DNA of 64,000 nt from Mesotaenium endlicherianum (lineage: Eukaryota; Streptophyta; Zygnematophyceae; Zygnematales; Mesotaeniaceae), in NCBI GenBank assembly GCA_009602735.1, contig WELA01007202.1, positions 472,522-536,521 of the forward strand. Direction: 5' to 3'. The position numbers and the translations under genes were made by a program. A model generated the notes under the pieces. The model did not search any database and was not told the DNA's origin. It saw only the letters and a list, made by a program, of their open reading frames with translations. Of the stretch, positions 1 through 11,790 are shown in pieces (positions within the stretch are counted from its first letter, which is position 1; every line of letters begins with the position of its first letter).

Positions 1-18
1 CCCCCCCCCCCCCCCCCC
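1..18. repeat. poly-C run at the window edge
   Basis: Eighteen C residues open the window, followed by AAA and more C. This is simple low-complexity sequence and could be a real homopolymer or a contig-edge artefact. Confidence 0.8.
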
Positions 19-1154
19 AAACCCCCGGGTCTCCCCCCTTTGGTGCACCTCTGCCTCATGTTTTTCTCTCTGGCTGACACAAAGGCTGCAATGAAGTGGT
101 CCACATGTGCTGCCTTTGTTCTGCTCACTTATGATCCTCGTAACGAATTGTAGAGCGCGTGCGTTTTATGGGAAGAAGTCCCGACCACTCTCGTCGCACT
201 CATTGTACATCTACTGACTAATTCTTTGGAGCATCTATTGTGTTTGAGCCTTTCTTAGTGCAGCGGCTGCTCACTTTGTCTACTGTGGCAAGTCGGCGGT
301 CGATTGGCTGATCTGCTTCCTCATGCCCATTTCATGTGCAGCGATCGTTCGCGCAGGAAGGCAAACCTGTGAAAGCTGATGATGTCCGGCGCTTTTTCAA
401 GGGCCTCAATGACAAGCGGACGCGTTTGAACTGAAGACAACTCATCATTTTTTGGGTCGCTGAGTAGGTGTATATAGTGCACTTCGAGCAGTTGAGTTTG
501 GGTGAAGGAAGGCTTGCAGGATTGCAAGCTGAGAAAGAAGGCGAGGTCAGAGGTGCTGTTAGATGTCATCTCTTTGACTTTATTGCAGCCCTTGGTCATT
601 GTCTGCGTTTTCATTTGTGCTACAACAAGACGTGGAACATTTTTGTATATAGACAAACTGGCTTGGCGCGTACATCTTTTCACTTTTTTATTCATTACTG
701 CTTGAAGAACATATGCCTTCTCACTTGTCAGTAATGGGCGCCATTCATGACCCTGCAATTATTGGATACGTCGTATTACTGACTTGTTAAGACTTTCTCT
801 GCCACTTCATTGCTGTGCACGACGTCAGTGAGCACGCTAAGATTTACGGGTGCTGTCGATTGAACGACCCAAGAGAGCAGTATGCTGTGAAGCTCCTGCT
901 CCTGTCATCGACTGATAGTAAAAATGCACGTCAAGTTAGGAAGGTAACGATATATTTGGTAAAATCGTGAATTAAAAGAAACGATTAAAAAAGAGTTGCA
1001 ACACATGGTTGGACGTGCTTGTAGTTGTGGCCCACGCCACAACCTTGACCAACCAAAATGTAAGAAACTTGACCCCAGAGGACAATCAGCTCTCTAACGA
1101 GTGCTTGCTTGCCTGTTTGCAGCGGCCCAATCCAGAACATCTCACAGCAGGTCT
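19..1154. other. intergenic / 3' flank of the pyrophosphatase gene
   Basis: No convincing gene is seen. The part nearest 1154 must hold the 3' UTR of the minus-strand pyrophosphatase gene, and a T-rich run in transcript sense lies near 985-1000. The ORFs at 321-758 have no recognisable motifs and look like chance. Confidence 0.5.
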
Positions 1155-4100
1155 TCAAACAAGAGAGAGCTCTCCAGCCGGCACAGACCTCTTCACGAGC
1201 TTGGCCCACGCCTCGTTTGTCTCCTCGATTATCCGAATGGTGTACGCCTGCACAATGGACCAGCCAGCAATTTTTTCAGCAAAGAGTTCTGTTTAAGTGA
1301 GTGGACCAAATGCAAAGTGGCTCAACCCGCAGACAATAGTGACTTTGATCAAAATAGCATCCGACAGAAAGTGGGATCCTCAAAAAGCTGGGATGCAATA
1401 TCCACAAAGAGGGCTCTTTGGCAGCCCATCCGCTCATGGACGGCCACCCCGCACGGACGGAAGTGGCTGCGGGCAAGAGAGAGGGCGATGCAGATTCCCC
1501 ACTTGGTCTTCAAGCGGACTAACGTGTGCAGCAAGCCATACGATGTTGCCTCGCCACTACTGGTGCAACACACAATCTGCTATTTCTGTGGCTGTATGTC
1601 CCCGTGGCTGTTCCTGTGGCTGCCAGGAGGCCCTGCCAGTGAAGGCACTCTTCACCGACAGCGCACTCCAGCCGCCCATAGTGTCCTGGTCACAGCTCAG
1701 CAGGCTACGTCGAGGATGCTCTCCAGCCCGGCTGGCCCAATAGCAACTGCCAAGTGGCGCATCTTGTCACCAGAGCCCACCAGGACACAGTCAGCACGAG
1801 CCTACCAGAACACTCGGCACTAGTGCAGAAGTCACTCGGTGGACAGCGTGATCCATTCGGCACTCCACGCTACTATATGTGCACCATTACCTTGAGGGTA
1901 CCTGATGGTACCTTACTGCTCCTTTAGTAGTTCTATATCTGTTTTCTGGTCTTCTACTGATATCAAACCCAACCCTGGAGACTTCCCCCAAATGCTTGTT
2001 ATCCAGACCGTTACTTCCCCACGCCTCATTCACATCAGAAGAAGAATGTTGTATCAGGGTTTCCTGCTCTGACCGCAAGGAAGAAGCACGGCAATTATTA
2101 CATCGACAGTCGACTCCCCACTTCCCAGCACGCCCGGTTGCCGGCAATTACCTTGCCAGCAGGCTTGTCGTCAAAGCCAAATCTGTTGGCGGGCTTCCCG
2201 TCGGGAATCTTGTAGTCACGGAACCAATCCCTGATGGCCGTCAGCGTGCCCTGTCAGCACAGTCCACATGAGCAACAACCACATATCTTGAAATGCACCC
2301 AGCTGCGCCAATAGGTAAGCCTGAAGCATTAGAATACACTGTCTCACCAGGCCTCACCTTACAATCAAAACTTGCAGCAAGGGGATCACTGCTGGAATAG
2401 ATGGTAAGATAAAAGGTTTCGTGAACTTAGGAGCAGCCAGCTGCGACATTTTCTCCGTCGCGTGAAACGAGACAACGAGGTGCACCAGGGTCCAAGAAAG
2501 CTCATTAGGCCGGAGCCTCTTCCCCCAAAAGCTTCCCCCGAGTGTCAACCATTGAATGGGGCGCTTTCACGCAGCCATCGCGTAAACCCATTGCATGGAT
2601 CTTTGGCAAGAAGCGCTTCGCACGAGGCGCTTGCAAGCAACCCTTAAACATTAACAGTGCGCGCGCGCGAGTGTTCTGGACAGCAGCCAAAAGGGCTTAC
2701 GGGGAACTCTTTCTCCACCGAGTCCAGGTCGTCGACGGCAGCGGCCTTCGGGTCGTCGGCCCGAATGACCACCACCTTCCAGTCCAGCTCGCCCTCGTCG
2801 ATCATCGCCAGCACCGCCAGCGGCTTCACCTTGTACACCTCCCCCCTCTTGGCCGTTGTCTCGCTGATGTCCACCACGTCGACTGCGGGCGGGAGCACGC
2901 ACGCACAGACGCACAGACGCACGCGCCGACACTCCCGCGAGACGCACACCGTGTCATCGCTCGCCGCTCTTGTCCCGTGGCATGACAGTCCGCACACACT
3001 ACCGGGGGGGGGGGGACAAACAGGAGGAAGTGCTTACACACCGCCGACGACACGGCACGACACGAGCTGGGTCTCAGAGCCCTCACCCACCGCCGTTTTA
3101 TAGTGCCTTCAGGATTTTTTAAAGAAAAATGCAGAGCCACATAAGTGCTTTTTCCCGAAAGTACTTGACTTCGACGTGTTTAGCCTGATGCTCAGCAACC
3201 ACAAACATCCACCATAAGAGCCCCACAAGTGCACTGGCCTGCAGTTAAACAACCTCATGGAGTTCTGCATGGTCCAGAAGGCTTAAAGGGCGCGTGATCC
3301 AGAACCAATCAATGCGGGGCCCGCACCTGGGTCGTTGTCGCCGAAGCAGTTCTCGACCTCGGGATTGGAGTGTGTGGGGTCCTCCCATGTCTGCGGCAGC
3401 AGTCCGTAGTTCCAGTTGATGTTGTACCTGCATCCCGACAAGCGACGACAACCAACAACAACGCGCGCACGTGTCTCCTCTCGCACCCCCAATGTCCCTA
3501 GTGTCACCAATGTCCCCGATGTCACCCGGCGCAAAAAAGGCAAGCACTCGCTCGAATTTCGAGCACTCGGAGAGCCAGACGACTTGCACAACGACCTACC
3601 GGCCATGGGTACTGAAAAGGGCTCTAGGTGCTGCTTCCCCCGGCTCCCATTCTACGACTATCCAATGTGACATGCCTGAACTAAGAGAGCGCTTGGACCC
3701 ATGAGGAGGACGCAAGAGCAGGAAAGAGGACCTCGCACGTTGGCGACTTCAGCAGGACAAGGCAAGGTTGACACCGCCGTGTCATGTTGATTGATGTCCA
3801 GATTGATGTTAATTTAGCAATACGTGCCAACCAGAGGCGAGTCAATGGAGGATGCGAAGTTGGCGGCCACACTGAGGAAGGAGAAATGCGGGAAAAGGAC
3901 CAGGGAGTTCTCACGGGTAAAATCGCAGCTTGCCCTTCTTGATGTCCTGCCTGATGGGAGTCGACGGCTCCTCGGTAGCAACTTCCATCTTGGCGGAGGT
4001 CTCTTTGGGGATTTCGCACACCATGTTATAGAGCCCGTCGCCCGCCCTCAGAGGAATGTCGTGCCAAGGCGACACCTGGCTCCAGACCGTCAGAGCGCTA

Positions 4101-5179
4101 AGTTAGGTCAAGCAGGCCTATTTTAATGAAGACGACTGCCGCTGCAGACTGATGTTCAGTACTGACACCCACAAAGTTTAATGGCTGACTCCAGATGCAA
4201 CTGATGCACGGGGTAGAGGGATGCATGTCAGAACTGACAGTTGGAGGCTGTGAGCGAACCGATTGACACGTAGCCACAGACCCTCACATGCTCAGCAATT
4301 GTTTAGCATGCTCGGCAGATGCCCATACGTGTAGTTGAGCTGACATATACAGCGGAAGAACTAGAAAACAGTGCCCTGATGCTATGGCCATCTGTCATAA
4401 TCTACTAGTTGGTCACAAAAAGCCAGGGAAGGACAGGGGGGCAGACGACGTGATGGCGCTCAATGGACTTGACATGCTACACAATGGCTCTTTGTACCAT
4501 ATGTATGAACCCTTGATCAGCGTGCTCTCACGGCCAGTCATGTCCCACGCAGGGCGTAAGAGAGTGTGTGACCAAGGAAGAGAATGTCCAAGGACTGGAG
4601 GTGTGCCTGCATCCATTTCCGGTCTTTCGACGAGTGCAAAATGTGCAAACAACAGCAAGTCCGCCAATGGAATGGGGGTGCAACAGGTCTGCATAAGCTC
4701 AGCTGAAGCTTACCTGCTTACCAGAGGCGTCACTGAAGAATAGACGATACTCCTTGGTCGAAGGATCTCCTTCTTCCTTGCTGGCATATTGTGCCCGGGC
4801 GATGGATCGTGTAACGAAATGCCTGAAAAAGAGAAAACAAGTATGAAGTGGCGAGTCCCGTCCACGAAACAATGTACATTTCGCATTCTGCGGGAGTGTC
4901 CAGGCAAATAAGATCCGGTACTTCCTACGCATAGGCGCCTGACCATATGGCGACATCACATTTACGCAGAGAGGGGGTCCGCACGTACCTCGTAGGAACA
5001 CAGTGTGCCGTCGAAGCTGCCATCTTACTTCCCGCGAACGACGGCCTCAGAACTAGAGAAGACGCTGATCTGAAGGGGAGAGCTACTTGTTTGGCTGCAT
5101 GCGAGATGCTGTGGCTCGCCGATGCGGAAGAAAGAGTGCCGATCACACAAGGCGTGCGAGCAGCACACAGAGAAACCAT
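1155..5179 (-). CDS. PPA6: plastid-type soluble inorganic pyrophosphatase (family I), 7 exons
   Basis: Hydrolyses the pyrophosphate released by biosynthetic reactions, driving them forward; this subtype is plastidial in plants. Exons read by eye on the minus strand, 5' to 3': 5179(or 5221)-4989, 4822-4714, 4075-3915, 3427-3327, 2882-2701, 2250-2152, 1247-1155 (TGA). All junctions are GT-AG and phases agree throughout, giving about 311 aa from the ATG at 5179, which has the best context (A at -3, G at +4); ATGs at 5221 and 5371 are alternatives. The first exon is rich in Ser, Ala and Arg, like a transit peptide. The core shows [24 protein letters not shown], the catalytic signature DNDPVDV spanning the exon 4/5 junction, [31 protein letters not shown], and C-terminal [13 protein letters not shown]. 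No frameshift or stop is seen. The intron between exons 4 and 5 contains a 12-G run (3004-3015) and GCAC/GACG-rich repeats. Family identity is secure; plastid location is inferred. Confidence 0.93.
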
Positions 5180-5221
5180 CTTCATAGCCTTCAGTAGAGA
5201 GTGTGAGGCAGTGAGAGACAT

Positions 5222-6573
5222 GAGTTCCTCCTTCGAGGGAAGTAAGGTGCTGAAAGTGAAGCCAAATGGAGCTGGTGCATTGGGCGATATGTGATTTGCG
5301 CTTCCTAACCGGAGGAGAAATCGCCTCGGGGTTGGCTCTGGCTGCCCGGCACCAAGGCCCGTTTTCGACATCTTGCAGATCCCCAAAAACGGAAACGTCC
5401 GACTGGCCGTGAAACTTTGTTACAGCCAATTATGACGACTTCTGAAGAACAACACTTAAACTTTAATTCTGGTGCAACTATCAGTTTGCTGTAAAGGGGC
5501 ACGAGGCAAGCGTGTAGCTCAACCCCTATAAAGGCTAACCAACCAGACCAAGCGTGATTTGAGCATGAGGAATGTAAATTGTAAGGGGCTCTCTCGCGAG
5601 AACGTCGTGCATGCCTCAAAACATAAAAGTGAAAGTGAAAGGGAACAACAAACGAAGTACGGTCCAAATGTTTACTAGTGAAAAAAATGTATGAATTTAA
5701 GAAATCCTTGCACGAATAGTGGGTTTGTAACGTACCTCCCCCCAAGATAGGTCTGAAGTGACTGCAAGCGGCCTAAGAGAAGGCGGAGTGCTCTTCACAA
5801 GACTTACAAGTGATAACGAAAATGCAAGAGAGATAAAAGTTTCACCTTTACTTGTAACTCTCTAACCATAGCTTGCCATGAGGGACTTCTAAAACATGGA
5901 TGCTAGAGGCATCTTTGAAATCGCTTATACTAAGCTACGCCCTCAAATTAAGCTTTCATTGGAAGTACATTGCACACAAACATATTCTACATTACTTTTT
6001 CTCACACATACAAGTGAATCAAGATGCAAGCTTCCTATAGGCTAGCAAATGCATGTCCGAGCCAAACCACCAGGTGATGGCAAGAATTTGTTGAATGCTA
6101 CGATTGGCCAAATCTAACCTTGACCAATGCGTGCTAAAAGTAATAGCTCCTATTTATGATGTGCTCATCAAGTTTTGCCTCATTTGATGAAGTATTGCTA
6201 CTTTAAGCTTTACTTTGAATACGTAGTGTCATAGGTTGGTAAAAAATTAATGCACAAGGTAATAAAAGTTACAAGGCATCACGAGAATGCGAAGGTAAGA
6301 CCTTTGGGGGGGCTGTGACGCGCCGCAGGTCAAGTGATGGCCTCAAGTACTCGCACTAAGAACCAAAAGATACCTTTCACATAACCATAAACATTTTGCC
6401 TAGTAACGAATCAAATACGATGATGGTTGCGTTGGAAAAATTACTCGATTGTTCACACTTTTATGACTTGCAAATTTGTAAAAGAATAAATACATTACAG
6501 CAATGCAATGTGGCGATTTGATAGATCCAGGATTATACTTTACACACCTGAACGTTGATTTCCACGCACTTGA
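5222..6573. other. upstream flank, no gene seen
   Basis: AT-leaning sequence upstream of the pyrophosphatase gene. The nearest few hundred bases should contain its promoter and 5' UTR, but no element can be pinpointed. ORFs are short and featureless. Confidence 0.5.
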
Positions 6574-6581
6574 AGGCTGAC

Positions 6582-6940
6582 CCTACTTATGGAATGCGTA
6601 TTTGGAGAATACGTAAAACGTATACGTATTGCGAAAATACGTGTAAAAAATGGAAATACGTGAGTATTACGTTTTCCCAAGATTCTCGGAAAAATTTGCA
6701 GAGCTTATAAGTTTCAAATTGCTTCGAAACCTCGAGCGTAATCAATCGCGAATGGTAGAGGACTCAATTTGCTATGATATGAAGGTGGTGAAAGTTGAAA
6801 ATTCAGTGTCACATTTTCAAACCGCCAAATATTCATTTTTACCTCGTCGGGACGCGTATTATGAGTATTTTGAAAATACGTCAAAATACGTGGTGTAATA
6901 CGTCGCTCACGGACCAATACGCGAGTATCCCATAACTAGG
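6582..6940. mobile_element. hAT-like MITE, 359 bp
   Basis: The left end CCTACTTATGGAAT and the reverse complement of the right end CCTAGTTATGGGAT form imperfect terminal inverted repeats, with GCGTATT further inside on both. The flanks are AGGCTGAC (6574-6581) and AGGCCGAC (6941-6948), an 8-bp target duplication with one mismatch, as expected for the hAT superfamily. The interior is AT-rich with many TACGT/ACGTATT motifs and no transposase, so the element is non-autonomous. Confidence 0.6.
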
Positions 6941-6948
6941 AGGCCGAC

Positions 6949-9439
6949 ATGGTTGTAATGCCTACGATTTAGCAAACCACTACAATTTTTATGCATAACA
7001 AACTAATTCGTGCCTATGTGATACATGACATAACCAATAAGAGTCCGTCACCAGGTTTTGTTGGAATGATGAAGCATGTCTCAAACATGTACAAAGGGTT
7101 TAGCTCTAGGTATTTCAAACAAAAGACCCCTATTTGGTCCAATTAAGGCCTTCCTAAGTCGCACCTTTTGAGAAAATTTCCACAAATATGAGAATATGTG
7201 ATATACCAATGGGTAAGTTATATTGAAAATTATTCCTCTAGTCCATATGGCTCGGCCTCCGGTGAATGAAAAATTTTCAATTCTCAAACTTGCAATGTTT
7301 GGAGAAGTGGACAAAAGAGGGCCCACTTTGACCATTCAAGAGAATTACATTTTCTTCAAGTAAAAATTGCTGAATCATCCAAAAGAAAACTAATGTCTTA
7401 CCGTCCGAATGCAAGTAGTACTACTTCATTTGGACTACATAGTTGTCGTCGGCTGTCACGCCAACAGAACAAACCACAAGTGGTCTGCCAATTTCGGCAC
7501 CTTTGGTGACGATTGGTCACGTTCTTAATTGATATCTTACTCTAGAGACATGTCGTGAGTAAGGGAGTTATTTACACCTCAGAAAATGAATGACGTAAAG
7601 AATACAAGTCTCTTAGCAGGCTTTGCTATAATTATGAAAGCAATGCCTTGGACATGCTCAAAGACATCCAGAGGAAATCGTCGAAACACGTGAGTGTCGG
7701 TAAGTTAAAATGGTTGATGGTTTTTAAACGTGTGAAATTGTGCTGTACCGACACATTTAGGGTTGCTTCAAGAACTTCCTTCCAACTTCGCTTTGCTGAC
7801 GGTTCAGTCACTTCACACGCTTACATGCTGCCGATCATGCTAGCGTGGCCTTTCACACGTTGACGACTGCCCGGTATCAATTGTGCCGACAATCTCATCG
7901 GTCGGCCATGGTCCTCTGCATCTTTCTGTAGGAAACAAATAACAACCAAAATTTGGGCAGCAAGTTGGCTTCAAGTTTGAATTTTGAAATGCTCAAATTC
8001 CCCGCTAGTTCTTATGCGTTGTATGTATGCGCCATGTCATGCGCCAACTTCTTGCTTCTACTGTCAGTGTGTCATTCAAAGCAGCCAATTCGTATTTGTG
8101 TGCATTTTGTGCGGCTAATAAAGAATTTCCATCCTCTTATGTCCAATCAAATTAGGACATCAATATGAACTTCAAATTTGTCGATCCGCTACATTTGCCC
8201 ACTAGCTTACTCTGTCATGGTGTCTGTGTTCTCCACCACACCGTGGTTCTTAGAAATATATGTACGTTGTGTCAAGAGCAGTATGATTTCTTGCAATAGC
8301 AAGGAATTTTCATTACATTAGTCACATATTTATGTCCGGTAGTTTTTCCATCACCAACCATGACAGTAGATAACTTTTCTTCAGAATCCAAAGAGGATGA
8401 TTGCAAGCTTCTCACCCCACCCTCAGATTCTCAGCCGATGGTAACAAACAAAAGAAAGCGGAAGGTTGATGAGATATACATACTCTACTTTTCAATTCTT
8501 AACAGAAGCAATTTGCAAAAATGCTTGAAATAAAGAGGATTGAAAGGGAGCTGAACAACAAACTAAGCGAACGATGCACTTAAAAGAGCACGAACGACAG
8601 CAAACAAGCAAATTGGAGAACGTGGCGTGCATGCAAAGAAGATAACTTTGAAAATTAGTAAGAAAAAAAATTTCTACTCAAAAAGAATTTCCGAAACAAT
8701 TTTTCGCCGGGCACGTGTCAAAAAGTACAAATATGTACAACATGTACGACATTACGTCGACACTTAAGAAACCTTGCTTACAGAAGAGAAAGATGACGGT
8801 CTATTATCCAACGGCCCGCCCACATAAGAGGGTGCATCCCGAGAGGTACATTGCAATTTACCTGTGCTTTGGAGGTTAATGTAGCCCATGAGTGGCATGA
8901 TATATTGATGAAACAAGGCAATCTTGTTGATGTCTTGTGCCACCTTTGGCAGTTGCCCAAACAGTTGTGCAAACATGGCACGTAGTCGACTGATTAAGTA
9001 GCGGATCTTCAACCTGGACGTATGACACCTGCCCTGAAGCTACTCATGTTATGTTTGTCTTGCACTCCCTACAGGCCCCCATTCGAGATGGCAGCATCCT
9101 ACATTCGCATTCCCGACCGATTTTTTGGGAAAAAGTGGACGATCTAAACGCAGGGCGAGCCGGTTGACATTATTGTTATTGGGTAGACAAAGATAGTGTG
9201 TCACAATATCACGTACCCATATATACAGTGCGTTCTACATTTGAGTGCACAGTGAAATTACACAACTTTGCATATTCTTTTGTCTACAGGAACCCTAGGC
9301 TGCACAGTAATGCCAGTATAGAGTTTATTATGCGCTGTAAACTACCCAGCTTCCTACATCCTCTTTTTTTGGCAGTGGTGTTTATGACGACTATACATAA
9401 CTAAGCTAAGCTTGAGTTTTTAGTTAAACATCGTTTTTC
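6949..9439. other. long AT-rich stretch without a recognisable gene
   Basis: Apart from one small ORF at 8360-8533, nothing coding is supported. Some of it could be 5' exon or intron sequence of the methyltransferase relic that follows. Confidence 0.45.
8360..8533 (+). CDS. small ORF (57 aa) with NLS-like KRKRKV, possible exon
   Basis: The ORF opens with ATG in an A(-3) context and encodes an acidic, Ser-rich stretch followed by the basic cluster KRKRKV, a composition typical of disordered nuclear-protein N-termini rather than random AT-rich DNA. It stops at TAA 8531-8533. It lies about 0.9 kb upstream of the methyltransferase relic in the same orientation and might be one of its N-terminal exons, but no matching splice pair is convincing. 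Could be chance. Confidence 0.15.
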   Translation: MTVDNFSSESKEDDCKLLTPPSDSQPMVTNKRKRKVDEIYILYFSILNRSNLQKCLK

Positions 9440-10954
9440 ATGCGTGTATTTTCCCTCTCTCATGAGCAAACGATTTCACCTAAAGAGAGCGGGCGAAGAA
9501 GAGTACCCTTGGAAGTGTGTAGTTTGTTTGCTAGTATAGGTGGCTTTGAGTTGCCATTCCACATTCAAGGGCACGAAATTTGTGTGTTTGTCAAAAGTAA
9601 TCCCACTGTCAGGCCCTCCATAGGGAGCACTTTCCTGGTGTTCAAGTCCATTTTGATATGGTGAGCATGGGCAATCTTTGTCCTGGCATCGACCTAGTCC
9701 TGTCGAAATTTTCTGGCGAGGTTGTGTCGACAAAAGGGGGCACGGGCGTAGAAGTTGCGCTATTGAAGTGAACCAGTCTCATTGTACACCTGTGGCGGCT
9801 CTTAGAACAGCAAAGAGTACCTATGGTTGTTCTGGAGATTGTCCCAAGGCTACTCACAAGAAAAACGCAGAGTGGGACTCCCTATATATCCCATGTCGCT
9901 CACAATCTGCACGCCTTGGGATACAATTGGGCTTACAAAATTGTATAGTGCCTGTCCTTTGGCCAGCCCCAAGCTAGGGAGCGGATTGTCATATTGGCCA
10001 AGCGTTGGATCCGCGTGACCTTCTATGAACTCCTTGCGTATTTTATAATCAAGTATAAATGTGCATCTATGGTCATCACAGCCTAATAGAGAAGACAGAG
10101 TACGAGGGAGTGTGGGTATCTCAATTGAATGAGGCATCGCCCTAAGAGGATACGGCCTTTGTTTGACCGTCACGTGCGTGAACTCCAACCTCCTTGTCGT
10201 GGCAAAGGAGGTGGGCCGCACCCCTTGGCTCTGGGTTCTAGGCGTGGAGGACGTAAATATCCTGCAAGGATTTCCAGTTGGCTGGACATATTGTATGGCC
10301 CACACAAAGCGTCAGCTCTACCACTTTGGCAATGCCATTCTGGTAGGCCTTTCGGCATGGATCGAGAGTAGAATATCTTACGCCTATGAAGACGAGTACA
10401 ATTTCACAAAGAACCCGCCGTTGCACGAGGTGGCCACCTGGCCAAAGGTTGCTTGGCGGTTGCAGAGTGGTGATTTCAGGGTACATCAGGCAATCCACGT
10501 GTCGGCACTAGTAGACGCACCTGCGATTGCTCCCATTCCCGATTCTCTTGTGCACAGGTCAATAGAGGAACGAAGGTGCGCTAAGAGCAAACTCGTGCAG
10601 TATGTCAATTGGCCGCGGTGTGACAAGGAGTGGGCAAGCATTGGAAACCTGGCACAGCCCTTGAGACAGGCATTGCTAGCGACGTGTCATGCGTCCCTCT
10701 ACCAGGCGGCCATCGATGCGCTGTCCACACGCAGTGAGCCCGGCGGGCCGCCACGAGTCGACGGTGGCCTCGCAAAAGAACAGTGGGCCTCGCTGAACTT
10801 GTTGTCTACTGGAAGGCTAAAGCCCGTGAGAGGCAGCTGTGGTGCCCTGAGGTGTGCCCTTCCTCTTGGCCACTTTGTGGAGGAGAAGATTAGACAGAAG
10901 AAGGATTTCAGTCATCTTACTTGTGATACGCTGGCAGCAGCCTTCAACACGTAG
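9440..10954 (+). pseudogene. decayed C5 DNA methyltransferase
   Basis: The ordered motifs of a DNA cytosine-5 methyltransferase can be followed through shifting frames. Motif I (AdoMet binding) is SLFASIGGFELPF at 9521-9559. The motif IV region DLVLSKFSGE at 9691-9720 carries Ser-Gly (9712-9717) where the catalytic Pro-Cys is expected. Motif VI reads LEIV instead of ENV (9832-9843). Motif VIII is QPQARERIVILA (9964-9999), preceded by an in-frame TAG (9946-9948). Motifs IX-X, with LQGFPVGWT (10262-10288) and a GNAI segment, lie in a 263-residue open frame ending at 10954 that adds about 170 residues of unrecognised C-terminal extension. The frame changes between motifs I and IV (near 9640) with no room for a normal intron, and the catalytic residues are lost, so this copy should be inactive. 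Subfamily cannot be assigned by eye. Element A1 inserted 56 bp beyond the stop. Confidence 0.8.
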
Positions 10955-11010
10955 TTTTTCGGCAAAAGTGCACATGGCGAGCCTCAGCACAAGTGCAACG
11001 GGAAGCATGT

Positions 11011-11756
11011 TGTAATGAATCAGTATATTAGTAGATATAATATTCATTTAAATATAATAGTTAATTTAGTTCAGCCTGCTGAACTTTAGTTAGTAGTCAG
11101 TCTGCTGAACTTTAGTTAATAATCAGTCTGCTGGACTTTACATAATTATCAGTTTAATGACTCGGTCAAAAGCAGCAAGCTGAAGTCAACTCAAGTCAGC
11201 TTGCTGACACATTCTTTGACAGCCAGCTAACTTCCGTGCTCGGTAGCAGCGAACTGCCTTGATATGCATCTAAGTACCACCTGCTAGATGAATGGCCAGA
11301 TGACATCCCCATGATGGATGGCTATTCGGGATGATGGGAGATGGCGGTGGATTTGGTTAACCGAGGTCCTACCAACGTGGTTAACTCCCGGGTAGGCGGT
11401 GCCATCGCACTGACCGTTGAACAGTAAACTCATTCCATGTACATATGCTAGGCATTGCTCTCGAGTTCGGCATTCGGAAACGAGGCCAACTCTCTTGTAC
11501 AGCTTACTGAGAGAGATCTGAATCCAAGGCGAGAAGCCATTGATACGCACTGTCTTCTAACCTTGCTTATGTATGAGTTTACTGATTTGCATTATTGATG
11601 CTAGTTTACTCGCATTTGACTTACGAGTATTATTCACTGCTAGTGTATTGTCCTTTGCCGTTTAACCAGTTAACGGAAATTACCATAAAGATTACTTGCT
11701 GATATAAAGATCTTTATTAATTGTTAATCGCCTATTTGGTAAGTCGATTCATTTCA
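11011..11756 (+). repeat. A1 5' LTR (746 bp)
   Basis: Starts TGTAATGAATC and ends GATTCATTTCA, mutually inverted ends. It is 27 bp longer than the 3' LTR because a unit containing AGTCTGCTGAACTTTAGTTA is tandemly duplicated near 11085-11140. A TATAAAG motif lies at about 11703. Confidence 0.93.
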
Positions 11757-11757
11757 G

Positions 11758-11769
11758 TGGTATCGGAGC
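11758..11769 (+). other. A1 primer binding site
   Basis: TGGTATCGGAGC begins one base after the LTR end, the expected position for the tRNA primer site. It differs by one base from the usual plant initiator Met-tRNA complement TGGTATCAGAGC. Confidence 0.85.
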
Positions 11770-11790
11770 AGTTATCACAGTCTTCTTTGT

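Noticed and set aside
2644-2997. Single-exon reading of the 117-aa minus-strand ORF as a separate gene
   Set aside because: It is pyrophosphatase exon 5 extended into introns on both sides; the flanking exons and splice sites are visible.
11284-11550. 88-codon antisense ORF in family-A LTRs, also at 19359-19625 and 22835-23101
   Set aside because: Same length in three LTRs, but these copies are nearly identical by descent; it is broken in the older A0 and A2 LTRs and has no protein-like motif.
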